Origin: Rhizobium mongolense USDA 1844
GTDB taxonomy: Bacteria; Pseudomonadota; Alphaproteobacteria; Rhizobiales; Rhizobiaceae
DNA length: 64,000 bases
Assembly (NCBI RefSeq): GCF_000419765.1
Contig: NZ_ATTQ01000018.1
Span: 79,873 to 143,872 of the forward strand
Direction: 5' to 3'
This document shows, piece after piece, positions 52,986 to 62,286 of this stretch. Every line of letters starts with the position of its first letter. The first letter of the stretch is position 1. A program made the translations under genes and the position numbers. Under the pieces are notes generated by a model. The model was not told where the DNA came from. It saw only the letters and a program-made list of their open reading frames with translations, and searched no databases.

Positions 52986-53387
52986 TCACTGGTAGTCGGG
53001 AAAACTGACCTTCTCGTCATCTGGCGCGTTGGCCCATTTTCGAAAAACCTCATAGGTAACTGCGCCGGAAGCGATTCCTTTGATCACTCGGCGGCAAACT
53101 TCCTTGGTCGCCTCGCTAGCAGATATAGACGAGTCGCGTTCGATCTGCGCCTTGGTGTCGCTGTCCATTTTCAGTATCCCGCGCTGGGCGCACCCATCAA
53201 TGAGACGGCTATGCGTGTCGGGTTGCTGACGGATGATCGAGGCATAGTATTCGAACGTCTCCTCGTTCCAAACATTTTCCTCAGCCAATGCAATGCCAGA
53301 AAATCCAAGAAGCAGGAAAAGGACCAGCAGTCGGCGCACAGCCGATGGTTCCATGAGCATGAACGGCCTTCTCGGAGAAATCGTCAT
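52986..53387 (-). CDS. Secreted hypothetical protein coupled to the nuclease gene (133 aa)
   Basis: The ATG overlaps the nuclease stop (ATGA), so the start is set by coupling; internal ATGs 9-11 codons on would give a shorter leader. A signal peptide (RRLLVLFLLLGFSGIALAEE) is followed by a helical domain with two Cys (LIDGCAQRGILKMDSD, EVCRRVIKGIASGAV). Two-cysteine helical periplasmic proteins of this kind are common but uncharacterised. Confidence 0.62.
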   Translation of the reverse strand: MTISPRRPFMLMEPSAVRRLLVLFLLLGFSGIALAEENVWNEETFEYYASIIRQQPDTHSRLIDGCAQRGILKMDSDTKAQIERDSSISASEATKEVCRRVIKGIASGAVTYEVFRKWANAPDDEKVSFPDYQ

Positions 53388-54298
53388 GATTGCCGCCCGC
53401 ACCACGGCCTTGGAGTTCTCGGGCAGCGGCTTCCTCCACAGATGAAGGGAACGGCAAGACCTTCGGCAATCAGGATTTGCCCTACATCTTGTCCTCCGAC
53501 CTTCAAGACGCCGCAACTGCGTCCGTAATTGCACGCGTCCGTTCCTTCGGTACCGGTTGGACAAGCACACGCCACCTTTGTGAGTTGCACGTTTGGCGAA
53601 CTGACCAGTTCCTTCAGACGCTCTTTCGCGCGGTTGCCCAGTTCCCGTTCATACCTGCATTGAGGGCTGAAGGTCTCAGGTGTGTTGAAGCCAACTAGGC
53701 GCGTCCCTGCCCGCTCTCCCGCGACGTGGACGGTATCGCCGTCCGTCACTGTGAACGATGACCAGACCTGCTCCGCCACATTCGGCGATTTGCTAGCTGT
53801 ACCAAGAAAAAATTGCTTCGGTCCGGTCTCGAACAGTGAATAAAGAAAGCCGACCATCGCGATGAGTGCCACAATCACTGCATCTCGGGCAAACTTTCTA
53901 CTCCACCACCTGACCTGTCGCGGCAGGAAGGAAGATTTGCGATGTTGTGAGCGACGCGGGTATGGGGCCGAACGGAATGCCACTATCGCTTCGTGGCGCT
54001 GCGTTCCGTCGCGCCCGAGAATTTGATTAAGTTTCAACATTTGCTTGTCGGTCAGGCGCGTCCTGCCACCGTATCTCTCCAGCCTGTGAAGCACGTCCGA
54101 GAGAAAGCTCCGCTGCCACGGACTGAGCGTCGCTTCGGCCAGTGCTGCGCGAATATTGGCTTTGAGATGCTCCGTTTCGAAGAGCACGAGCGCCGCGCCG
54201 CTTGATTTCGAAGCTGAATGGCGCGCTGCATCTAGCAAGACGGCTCCACGCGCGGGTGATTTTTTTATAGTGAAGCCAGATCGCGGCAATGGAGCCAA
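53384..54298 (-). CDS. Staphylococcal-nuclease-like protein with N-terminal helical domain and membrane anchor
   Basis: 304 residues. Residues ~45-105 form a helical unit (LSPWQRSFLSDVLHRLERYG, RTRLTDKQMLKLNQIL). A membrane helix follows (AVIVALIAMVGFLYSLF, about 140-156), then an SNase domain (about 175-295): FTVTDGDTVHVAGE, GTRLVGFNTPET, RYERELGNRAKERLKEL and YGRSCGVLKVGGQDVGQ. The Asp/Arg/Glu positions typical of thermonucleases look kept. The topology would place the nuclease outside the inner membrane. The start is uncertain because the first ~45 residues overlap the preceding gene; a later start near the LFETEHL segment is possible. Confidence 0.8.
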   Translation of the reverse strand: MAPLPRSGFTIKKSPARGAVLLDAARHSASKSSGAALVLFETEHLKANIRAALAEATLSPWQRSFLSDVLHRLERYGGRTRLTDKQMLKLNQILGRDGTQRHEAIVAFRSAPYPRRSQHRKSSFLPRQVRWWSRKFARDAVIVALIAMVGFLYSLFETGPKQFFLGTASKSPNVAEQVWSSFTVTDGDTVHVAGERAGTRLVGFNTPETFSPQCRYERELGNRAKERLKELVSSPNVQLTKVACACPTGTEGTDACNYGRSCGVLKVGGQDVGQILIAEGLAVPFICGGSRCPRTPRPWCGRQS

Positions 54299-54479
54299 GC
54301 ATAGTGAAACAGTACCAGCCGAACATCAGGCCGAGCACCCACTGTTCCTCGCTATTACGAAGACCAAACCCAGTAGCGATCAAAACAACATGAGCAATAA
54401 GAAGTCCAACCGCGATGTAGATCACGAACACAACCCCTGTTAGCAAAATCGTTATACGCAAAACAACCGCCGCTTCCAA
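54027..54479 (-). CDS. Small membrane protein, 3' part overlapping the nuclease gene
   Basis: MEAAVVLRITILLTGVVFVI, AVGLLIAHVVLIATG and WYCFTMLGSIAAIWLHY give three probable helices in the first 80 residues. The remaining ~70 residues lie antiphase over the nuclease N-terminus and look non-coding, so the true gene may end earlier through a frameshift. It overlaps the upstream gene by 28 bp. Confidence 0.45.
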   Translation of the reverse strand: MEAAVVLRITILLTGVVFVIYIAVGLLIAHVVLIATGFGLRNSEEQWVLGLMFGWYCFTMLGSIAAIWLHYKKITRAWSRLARCSAPFSFEIKRRGARALRNGASQSQYSRSTGRSDAQSVAAELSLGRASQAGEIRWQDAPDRQANVET

Positions 54480-54992
54480 GATGTGGCGGCCTTCTGATTG
54501 TAAGCTGGTAAATCTCCGGTTACAAAATTAGCTCCAGATGATTTCAGCGAAGAGGATCGGAGGCTCTCTAGTTCAATTGGCGAACGGCATCCCTTCGAAC
54601 CAGAATAATTAGCGTTAGAAACGGTGAACGGAAGTTCCACCTGATGGCCCACGACCAGTCCAAGGATCATTGGGCCGATGATGATAACTGCATTTCTTCC
54701 TATGACGTAACCAAAGAATGGAGACATGATGATCGCGCAGAACTTCTTGAAATCGCTGCCCGGCTGCGTGTCGATGCTTCTGATTATCAACAAGAACACC
54801 ATGGCCCCGGTAAGAAGACCGGCAGCTATTCCAAGAGCACCTGACTTTGCCATCCAGTCCGTGGAAGGGAGGAAGTCTGCCCCAAGCATCTTGGAGAAAA
54901 CAGGCAGGCCAAGCAGCACCCATATTACAACCAGCATTTTTACTAGACTTACCACGCGGCTGGGGTTTTACTTCGTCTGTCGAACTGCTCAT
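54452..54992 (-). CDS. Membrane protein, probably split by a +1 shift in an A5 run
   Basis: The main frame (GTG at 54955) gives MLVVIWVLLGLPVFSKMLG, LGIAAGLLTGAMVFLLIIRS and FFGYVIGRNAVIIIGPMILG, with three or four helices and a polar C-terminus. Another frame starting at 54992 gives a natural hydrophilic leader (MSSSTDEVKPQPRGKSSK). It joins the main frame if one A is dropped from the AAAAA run at 54937-54941 (minus strand). No family is recognised. Confidence 0.55.
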
Positions 54993-55182
54993 ACATCGCC
55001 TCACCCTTTGATCGATCAGCCAACAATTCGAGAAGAAACGATGGCAGCGTATTATTGGTTAAAAAATTTCCCGACGTACTTTCTCGTGAGCGCGTCATCT
55101 TTGTCGACGACCACGTTCTGGACCGACAGGTGAGCGACTTGATCAAGGCAGGGCTGCCAGGGAAGTAACGGAGCAGACAAGT

Positions 55183-55212
55183 GATGCGCCGGGCTCTGCA
55201 ATCCGGCGCATC
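55183..55212 (-). terminator. Hairpin terminator of tyrS
   Basis: GATGCGCCGG and CCGGCGCATC form a perfect 10-bp stem with a 10-base loop directly after the tyrS stop. No U-run follows on the minus strand, so it is a stem-only terminator. Confidence 0.65.
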
Positions 55213-55216
55213 GGAC

Positions 55217-56479
55217 CTACTTCACGACCGTGTGACGCTTCCGACCCAGGGAAAGCCGGATCGGAAGGTCCTGGTCTGATATCATGACATCGAGTTCCTC
55301 CACGATCTCGCCGTTGACCCGCACACCGCGCCCCGAGATCGCTCTTCGCGCCTCCCCCTTCGAGGAGGTCAATCCAGCACGGACCAATAACTCCACAAGG
55401 GCTACCCCGCTCCTGCGCTCCGCATCATCCAAATGAAGCGTCGGCAGCCCCTCTGCAGCCTCACCGTGCCCGAACGCCCGTCTCGCCGTAGCCGCAGCCT
55501 GATTTGCGGAACCAGCTCCATGGACAAGCGCCGTGGCTTCGTTGGCGAGACGTTCCTTGACGGTGTTAAGTTCGGCCCCTTCTGCCTGGCCGAGCCGTTC
55601 GATCTCATCCACCGGCAGGTCTGTGAAGAGCTTCAGGAACCGGACAACATCAGCATCTTCCGCGTTGCGCCAGAATTGCCAGTAGTCGTATGGCGACAAG
55701 CGATCCTCGTTCAGCCATACAGCTCCGGCAGCCGTCTTACCCATCTTCAAACCCGAAGCAGTTGCCAGAAGCGGCGCAGTCATCCCAAAAACTTCGTTCC
55801 CGTCCGTTCGCCGGACCAGGTCGATGCCGTTGATGATGTTCCCCCACTGGTCGGCCCCGCCCATTTGCAAGCGGCAGCCGATCCGGCGGGATAGCTCAAG
55901 GAAGTCGAACGCCTGGAGGATCATGTAATTGAATTCGAGGAAGCTCAGGTTCTCCTGCTTCTCCAGCCGCGACCTGACACTGTCGAAAGAGAGCATCCGA
56001 TTGACGGAGAAGTGCCTGCCTACGTCTCTCAGCATGTCGATCCAGCGAATGCCATCCAGCCAGTCAGCATTGTTGACCATCATGGCATCCGTCGGGCCGT
56101 CACCGAAGGCAAGAAGACGATCAAAGACTTTTCTGATCCCTTCGATGTTGCTGGTGATCTGCTCGTCCGTCAGCATCGGCCGCACCTCCGACCGGAAGCT
56201 CGGATCACCGATACGAGTGGTCCCGCCCCCGATGAGAACAATGGGCTTATGACCTGCCTGCTGAAGGCGGCGAAGAGTCATGATCGGAAGAAGGTGGCCC
56301 ACATGTAAGCTGTCGGCAGTCGCATCGAAACCAACGTAAGCGGGCACGATGCCAGCCTCGAAGGCGGCATCGATCCCTGGCAGATCGGTCGCTTGGTTCA
56401 CATAACCGCGTTCGACCAGCGTCTTCATGACCACCGAACGCGGTTCGAAATGATCGGCCGAGGCATCGGAAATTGTCAT
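55217..56479 (-). CDS. tyrS: Tyrosyl-tRNA synthetase
   Basis: 420 residues from the ATG behind GGAGAG; the longer frame is unsupported. The class Ic Rossmann domain has the HIGH-like HVGHLLP motif (about 46-52) and a KMGKT loop (about 235; the TyrRS form of KMSKS). A C-terminal S4 RNA-binding domain (LVRAGLTSSKGEARRAISG, VRVNGEIVEELD) follows. All parts of the bacterial TyrRS are present. It stands alone, far from translation genes, in a region of decayed mobile DNA. Rhizobia normally have a chromosomal tyrS, so this may be a second copy. Confidence 0.94.
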   Translation of the reverse strand: MTISDASADHFEPRSVVMKTLVERGYVNQATDLPGIDAAFEAGIVPAYVGFDATADSLHVGHLLPIMTLRRLQQAGHKPIVLIGGGTTRIGDPSFRSEVRPMLTDEQITSNIEGIRKVFDRLLAFGDGPTDAMMVNNADWLDGIRWIDMLRDVGRHFSVNRMLSFDSVRSRLEKQENLSFLEFNYMILQAFDFLELSRRIGCRLQMGGADQWGNIINGIDLVRRTDGNEVFGMTAPLLATASGLKMGKTAAGAVWLNEDRLSPYDYWQFWRNAEDADVVRFLKLFTDLPVDEIERLGQAEGAELNTVKERLANEATALVHGAGSANQAAATARRAFGHGEAAEGLPTLHLDDAERRSGVALVELLVRAGLTSSKGEARRAISGRGVRVNGEIVEELDVMISDQDLPIRLSLGRKRHTVVK

Positions 56480-56835
56480 CGGAACTCTCCTGGTATTGCC
56501 GCCAGGGGTTCTCCACAATGAACAAAACCGCCTGACGGCGGCTTGTTTCAAGGCATGATTGAAACGCGCCGCTCCTTAGGGAAGCGTCGCATAATAAATT
56601 GCGGCGATGAGCGCGGTGTTGTTCATGCGGCTGCTCATAAAGAACTTCATCCTGGCTTGCAAGGGAAAGCTGAATGGTCGCTTCGGGCCGAAGCTGAAGA
56701 CAGTCCGACCTCCTTCGCGCCATGAGCGTCATCGCGCCTCCCATATCGGATAGCCCTTGGCTACTTGGTACTTGCTGGGAGTTCGTATTGGTCTCATGAT
56801 CGGCTTACTTCTCTGGCAGGGGTGAGGGAGCTTAA
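56480..56835. other. Intergenic region upstream of tyrS
   Basis: About 355 bp with no supported gene. It presumably contains the tyrS promoter (minus) and the start of the 56836 transcript (plus). No leader peptide or T-box-like structure could be recognised. Confidence 0.4.
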
Positions 56836-57310
56836 ATGGCGTGGGGTAGAGGGCTATTCAGGATGTGGATCGTCCTGAGTGTGATCTGGTGTGTCTTGGT
56901 TGGCCTCCTCATGTGGAACAGCATAGCCAATCCCTATATCTCTTGGGGGGTTCAGGATGGGTGAAGGCGATCCTGAATACCTCGAACCCTTGGGTGAGAA
57001 GATTTCAGCCGCGCGTGCGCTCAAAGAGCGAAAGTTGCTCATCGAGTATGAAATCAGCTTTGACCAAACGGGCCTTAGAGAGACGGCCTTCTTCTTCCCG
57101 GCTAGCGCAGTACATGAGGCAAACCTAAAGACCATCGAAGCGTACCTCCCCAAAGCCACGGCCCTACAGAATGCCAAGATCAGGCTTGCACGCTACGAGG
57201 CCCTATGGACGACTGGATGGAGTGCCATCGTGCCTCCGTTGTTAATCCTTACGCTTGGGCTGGCCATTCGGTGGGCCTTGCTGGGATTCCGGCCGCGCAT
57301 CGCGGGGTGA
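56836..57310 (+). CDS. Two-helix membrane protein, split by a +1 shift in a G6 run
   Basis: Frame 1 (56836-56964, 42 aa, AGGGAG before the ATG) gives RGLFRMWIVLSVIWCVLVGL, one helix. Frame 2 (56957-57310) gives a soluble loop (DPEYLEPLGEKISAARALKE) and a second helix (IVPPLLILTLGLAIRWALLG). Rhizobia have single proteins with this N-helix/loop/VPP-helix layout (from memory). Removing one G from GGGGGG at 56945-56950 joins the two into one ~157-residue protein. Either a real mutation or a sequencing error; an overlap-coupled gene pair is the alternative. Confidence 0.6.
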
Positions 57311-57506
57311 AGTTCGGGTCGTCAAAGTCACCGGCTAGCGGCACTGGCGTCTGCTTGGGCCAAGACGAGCTGTCTGACAGCGTCGCTTTCGCCCGGGAAT
57401 CTGTCTTTGCACGCCCCGGCAAACCGCGGGGAGATCAACCGAAAGTCAGTACAATTAGCTGATTAGCAATAACGATCCTGCAGTCTGAGCGTGGTATCTG
57501 ATAGGG

Positions 57507-58346
57507 ATGACGTCGCGTTGCCCGCCCTTGCCATTTTTGTCTCTCTGCATCGTGCTCGTCGCGGTTCTGGCAGCGTGCTCGCCTTCGCAGAAGCGCTATT
57601 CTGAAACTGAAATCGAATTCCTCGCCTCGGATGCTCATGTAATTGTCGGAGATGTGCCCCTGGTGGTGCCGTTTGTCGCCTTGACGGGCCTCGTAAGCGC
57701 GAAGCATTCTTTCTCATTAAACAAATCAAAAGATCGCAAAGCGGCAAAAGAGCGTTTGGAAGAGTTTCGTAAATCGGCAAGCAGCCAGGACACCGCACCA
57801 ACGATTGATAACCTGGAAATTACAATGAGGACGTACGGATGGGACGACTTTGACACGTCGCTCATACGAATTTGCTCTCGCTTTACCCGCCAATGGTCGC
57901 GGTCGGTTTGCAATGATCCATCGTCACCTCTTCAGCAAGCGATGCCGCACGACAACAATCATTTCTTCCTCGTCGATGACCGGAAACTGGACGCGTTCCA
58001 AAACCATCGGAGGGTCTCCGACCAGCTCCGTGAGATGCACCTGAAGAGTGGGGAGACGTCGCTCGTATGTGATACCAAAAGCACCGGCGATACAACGCTT
58101 TGTACGGCAGCAATAGCAATCGAACGTCATCTGGTGGCCGTCTGGAGTGTTTGGGGCAGCACGACCGAGGCAAATTCCCGCCAAGAGCGTGAGGGTGCAG
58201 CAATCAAAGCATTCGTCGTCAACGCACTCGGCCCCACCGAGAACTTTCCCTCGTTGTTCTCGCTAGTTTGCGAGCTGAATACCCCGGCAACTCCGACCGG
58301 AGCGCATGAGAACCCATGCGGACTATCTCCCATTTCACGTCCCTAG
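57507..58346 (+). CDS. Lipoprotein of unknown function (279 aa)
   Basis: A lipoprotein signal, LCIVLVAVLAACS, has lipidated Cys24. The mature part has several Cys (IRICSRF, RSVCNDP, LVCDTK, TLCTAA, LVCELN), a mixed alpha/beta pattern, and a central AFQNHRRVSDQLREMHLKSG. No family is recognised. It is followed by a hairpin and a convergent ATPase gene. No obvious ribosome-binding site precedes the ATG, so the start is moderate. Confidence 0.6.
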   Translation: MTSRCPPLPFLSLCIVLVAVLAACSPSQKRYSETEIEFLASDAHVIVGDVPLVVPFVALTGLVSAKHSFSLNKSKDRKAAKERLEEFRKSASSQDTAPTIDNLEITMRTYGWDDFDTSLIRICSRFTRQWSRSVCNDPSSPLQQAMPHDNNHFFLVDDRKLDAFQNHRRVSDQLREMHLKSGETSLVCDTKSTGDTTLCTAAIAIERHLVAVWSVWGSTTEANSRQEREGAAIKAFVVNALGPTENFPSLFSLVCELNTPATPTGAHENPCGLSPISRP

Positions 58347-58457
58347 CGTTTGGCCGCAATCCCCGTGAATGTGTTGTCGGATATACAGATCGCCGCTAAG
58401 GGCCGGAACGCGAACGAGGCATCGGCCCGGATTCCGCCAACACCGGTCATTGCAAGA

Positions 58458-58496
58458 TCGACTGCCGCGACCCGCCTGCGGCATCACGGCAGTCGA
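58458..58496. terminator. Hairpin between convergent genes
   Basis: TCGACTGCCG and CGGCAGTCGA form a perfect 10-bp stem with a 19-base loop, midway between a plus-strand lipoprotein gene and a minus-strand ATPase gene. It could serve both. Confidence 0.55.
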
Positions 58497-58501
58497 GCAC
58501 G

Positions 58502-59215
58502 TTAGACCACGTCGTGAAGCTGGGCCTCACCGTTGTGCAGGAAGCAGGCTTTGGTGAAGAGCCCTAAATCCACGAGATTGGGAAGCCGAATGTCCCGGAT
58601 ATCCGGCAGCCGTTTGCTATCTGGATCAAACGACCGATCAATCTGGGAGATGAACCCGAGAACAACACCAGTTTTTCTGGCGAACTCTCCAAGAGCGACG
58701 ACCTGATCCGAAAGGGCGGGCTTGCTTCGCTGCTGGTCGAGTATCTGCAGATAGTCGATAACGGCGACCGTTCCTGGCCTCGCCCCCGACAAATAGCGAA
58801 TGATGTAATCCGCGCTGATTTCATCCGACGTCACGATTTCCAGATTGTCGGCAACGCCGTGTGAGCCTTCATCCAAAGACTGAAAGTGTTTGCGTGCCTG
58901 CTGCTCGGTAAGTTCTAGTGTGAATAGTACCGCTTTTCTCTCGTCTTGGGCAGCGTCAAGCAAAAGCTGAAGTCCAAGCGAGGTCTTGCCATGTCCCGGC
59001 CGACCGGCCACCAATAGCAGATCACCATCATTCAGCCGGGATAATATTGTTTTGGACAGTGACCCCGCTGCGATTTGAGACGAGAGCAGGCTCCATCTTG
59101 CGAACCCCTCCTCTCGCGCAATTTGATCCAGGGCTTCGTGCAGAGGAACGTTACTATTCCGAGCCATGAGCTTGGCTCGGCGTTTCAATTGGAAGATCGG
59201 GGCAGAGAGTTTCAT
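58502..59215 (-). CDS. DnaB-like RecA-fold ATPase (stand-alone helicase domain)
   Basis: 237 residues from the ATG behind GGAGG. The helical N-terminus (1-60; ARNSNVPLHEALDQIAREEG) is followed by a RecA fold: Walker A VAGRPGHGKTSLGLQLLL, Walker B VAVIDYLQILDQQ, and GFISQIDRSFD as sensor region. Replicative DnaB is ~460-500 residues with an N-terminal collar. This protein keeps only the motor, as in many small rhizobial proteins annotated DNA helicase. The hexamer contacts cannot be judged. Role unknown; it may be element-borne. Confidence 0.8.
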   Translation of the reverse strand: MKLSAPIFQLKRRAKLMARNSNVPLHEALDQIAREEGFARWSLLSSQIAAGSLSKTILSRLNDGDLLLVAGRPGHGKTSLGLQLLLDAAQDERKAVLFTLELTEQQARKHFQSLDEGSHGVADNLEIVTSDEISADYIIRYLSGARPGTVAVIDYLQILDQQRSKPALSDQVVALGEFARKTGVVLGFISQIDRSFDPDSKRLPDIRDIRLPNLVDLGLFTKACFLHNGEAQLHDVV

Positions 59216-59640
59216 CAAAGGACCTCCATTCCGAACCTGAAACGCAACCCCTCCTTATGCGACGCTCGAACAGATGGTTCGATGATGATGTCACCCCGTA
59301 TGTGCGATACTTCCCCGAAAGGAGGGAGGAGGCGCGGGCCAAGCCTGTGCAGCGGAAGCTAGCGGGCTTGATGATTCGCCACAAGCGGTAAAGACCGCTT
59401 CGGGCCAACAGCGATCGGAATGCGCCAAAAGCTGAAGTCCATCTGATCCGGCCGAACGCTCATTGCCGCCCATTGCGGCCGCTCACTAATGGCCGCCGCA
59501 TTATAATTGGGCGGAACTTTTCCGTACGGTCCCCAGTGGACGCGGCAGGTGCGCTATTTCCCAAAAGTTGATTTGACAACCCACCGTTATCGCTCTTGAT
59601 TTCGGATGACCTAATATTCCTCGACTGGATGGAGGAAGCG
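59216..59640. other. Non-coding stretch
   Basis: About 425 bp with no supported gene. It has a short inverted repeat GCGGCC-N10-GGCCGC near 59477-59498. Confidence 0.4.
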
Positions 59641-59915
59641 ATGAACACGATTATGCGCACGTTATCCCTCACCTTGGGCGTTGCTGTTGCGGCGGGGTGC
59701 GCTTGGTTGACGCCGTTCCCGACGACCGTACTTGCCCAGGATCACTCGCACGAAGCCGTGGGCTTTGAAGGGAAAGTTCTACTGAAGACGACGGCAACGG
59801 CAACTGACCGATGAACACCCCCATGCAAGCCTTCAATCCTGGCGGCGTCCCTACGAAACTCCTGGTCGTGATGGTCGGAGCGAAAGGCAAACCCAGCTTC
59901 ATTGCCGTCGAATAG
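59641..59915 (+). pseudogene. Secreted cupin protein, internally deleted
   Basis: From the ATG: MNTIMRTLSLTLGVAVAAGC, a signal peptide to VLAQDHSHEAVGFEG, then KVLLKTTATATDR and a stop. In another frame, NTPMQAFNPGGVPTKLLVVM and VGAKGKPSFIAVE, then stop. The first part is the N-terminus and the second the C-terminal strand of small secreted cupins (HSH-xVxFEGKVLLKTT type). The His-containing barrel between them is missing, so an internal deletion plus frameshift has killed the gene. Confidence 0.65.
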
Positions 59916-60138
59916 CATTACAGAACGGGCAGCTACGATCAGTTGCGGCATCACGAGAAACGCCCGTATAGGAGGTACGCTAAATCTTGATCGCACACGC
60001 TGTAGCAGGTCGAGATTTGCGGAATTCTGCAGCAAATCCCACCCTTGGATATTATCATCAATCCGAGACAAGCTGTGGGAGAGTCAATGGCTTGGCGGCG
60101 TAACCTTCTAAGTTGGCCCCAAGCCGGAGGTGCTTATC

Positions 60139-61114
60139 ATGGTACGCTTTATCGGAGCCGCCCTCACCCTGTTCTTTGTGACACTGTTCGCTCCACACGG
60201 GCACGCCGAGGAAGCCCGGCCGAAGTTTCCCCCAGACGAAACGTTGACAGTGCCGTCGCTCACCTTAACGGACGAGCAGTTCCTGCTGGGCGACACGGCG
60301 AACGGCATTGCTGTGACGCCGACCGGCCAGCTTCGGTTTCCAGGTTGGGATGAGCACCTTCCAGCCGTCGTTCTGCTCCACGGAACCAACAAGAACGTCT
60401 CGATAGTCCGATGGGCCGACTTTCTCAATAGAATGGGCATCGCCACGTTCCGTCTCGACAGCTTTGGTGGGCGAGGCATAGACGAGGTTGAAATAGACCC
60501 GTCGCGACTGAGCTCTTTCGCACAGTTCTACGACACCTATCGCGCCGTCGACGTGCTTGCGGCCCACCCACGCATCGATCCTTCACGGATCGCAGTGATG
60601 GGCTTCTCGCGCGGTGGTACCGCAGCACTGTACACCAGCATGCGGCGCTTCCAAACTCTCCATGGCCCGAGCAAAACGCGGATTGCCGCACACATTTCGT
60701 TCTATCCTGCCTGCAATACTCAAGTTCGTCGATGAACTCGATGTCGCCGATGCACCGATCCGCGAATTCCATGGCACGGCGGACGACACGACCCTGGCTG
60801 CTACCTGTCGTGACTACGTCACGCGCCTCAAGGACGCCGGGAAGGACGCGGTCATGATCGAATATCGCGGCCCGTATCACGGATTTGATATCCCTGATGC
60901 GCGGCCAGGTCTTAATAAGAGCGCACAGACGCCGCGCAATTGTCAGCGCCGTGAAGAAAACGGTAAGATCGTCAACGTCTCGACCGGCAAACCCTTCACC
61001 TACGCGGATGCTTGTATGGCACCTGGTGAGACAAGTGGTTACGACAAGGCTGCGACTGAGGCAGCACAGGCCACCGTGAAAAAGTTTTTAACTGAAGTCT
61101 TTCACCTCAACTGA
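60139..61114 (+). pseudogene. Secreted dienelactone-hydrolase-like protein, one frameshift
   Basis: The start behind GGAGG gives a signal peptide (MVRFIGAALTLFFVTLFAPH). Frame 1 has VLLHGTNKNVSIVRWADFLN, RLDSFGGRGIDE and the nucleophile elbow VMGFSRGGTA. It stops at 60735. Frame 2 continues with KFVDELDVADAPIREFHGTA, the acid Asp in HGTADDTTLA, and His in RGPYHGFDIPD, then YADACMAPGETSGYD. One base too many near 60716-60722 (AATACTCAAG) separates them. All three catalytic residues are present, so one correction would give a normal ~320-residue hydrolase. Confidence 0.8.
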
Positions 61115-61869
61115 TTCGATGACCAACTATCGAGAACGGGGGGCCGCGCCGCTGAATTCTGTTTAAGCGCACTGCGTTAATGCAAATTGTTTTTGCCATG
61201 GCTGATGCTTAGGCGGATGCGCGGCCATGAGCCTTGAGAAGGCTCCTCCCCGCCACCTTTCGAGGCCAGTTGAGGTGATCGGGGACGTTCGGCGACTGCC
61301 TGTAAGCGCTTTGCCGACTTTCTTACACCACCGAACAATTTTGGTGGCAAAGCGGGGCACTCAGTTTCAAGCGGCCGCAATGATAGATGAAGCCATGCAG
61401 GATGGTCACGCGAGCAAGTGATCACCTCGCGCTCGGGGACCTAGCAAACAATTTTTGGTTTTGAAGATCAGTCTTCCCCTGACGACCCCAGCCAGAACAC
61501 AGAGTTGCCAGCTGTGGGCACGTTCGGCTGAGAGGCGAAAAGCCAGCGCGGTGCAAGTATTCAATGGACCGAGCGTGATGGCAATCGAAGCCGAACGTCA
61601 CTTTCATCTATTGCGACAAGCCTTTTTCCCAGTTTCGTCCCGAAGCGCACCGAGGACCGTCGCAGGCGACAATCCGCCTTCGGCACACTCTGCGATTAGC
61701 CGCATGATGAGAAGATCGAACTTCTCGTGCAACTCTCATTATCCGGGTCCTGGGGAATTCCGCGTGTCTCGTGATGAGCAGGAAGGCACGACGCGAGGAC
61801 CGTTTCATTGTGAGGGAACATTCCCATAGGAACTCAGTTTAGCTGCATTAAATTCAAGAGGATGATGCC
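61115..61869. other. Long stretch without a supported gene
   Basis: About 755 bp. Only frames with no ribosome-binding site and unnatural composition are present on either strand (for example 61227-61421 and 61455-61829). No repeats or tRNA were seen. The last ~15 bp hold the AGAGGATGATGCC site of the next gene. Confidence 0.45.
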
Positions 61870-62265
61870 ATGGCTACCTATTTAGACGAGCGCGGCAACC
61901 GGGTCGCGTCAGAGGATAAGGATAAGGATGTCGTCAAAACGCCGGTCGAAGCACGACAAGGGTTTCTGGGACGTCCGGTTTTGAAGGTCCTGGTCGGGGG
62001 CCTGTTTCTGGCGATGATCGCTTGGGGCATCTCGGAAATGTTTGGCGAGGCGGTCGACAACGATTCGGCGACCGACGTCAACCAATCGGCCACGACGGAG
62101 CCGAATGCCGTTGTCACTCCTACCGACCAAAAGGTGATCGACAATACCCCTCCGGCCGGTGAGCAGATGCAAACCGCGCCGACGGATCGCGATCCGACTG
62201 CTGAATCCGGTTCGGGGGGAGATTCTCAGTCTGTCGCGCCAGCAGGCACCGAGAAAACACAATAA
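61870..62265 (+). CDS. Single-helix membrane protein (131 aa)
   Basis: GAGGATG stands before the ATG. A charged N-terminus (MATYLDERGNRVASEDKDKD) is followed by one helix (VLKVLVGGLFLAMIAWGISE, about 36-55) and a long disordered Thr/Pro/Asp tail (QSATTEPNAVVTPTDQK). It is 21 bp before the next small gene, so probably cotranscribed. No function is assigned. Confidence 0.65.
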   Translation: MATYLDERGNRVASEDKDKDVVKTPVEARQGFLGRPVLKVLVGGLFLAMIAWGISEMFGEAVDNDSATDVNQSATTEPNAVVTPTDQKVIDNTPPAGEQMQTAPTDRDPTAESGSGGDSQSVAPAGTEKTQ

Positions 62266-62286
62266 CCTCCGACGAAAGGAAGACAC

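Noticed and set aside
61455..61829. 124-residue plus frame in the gene-free stretch
   Set aside because: No start signal, no fold-like pattern.
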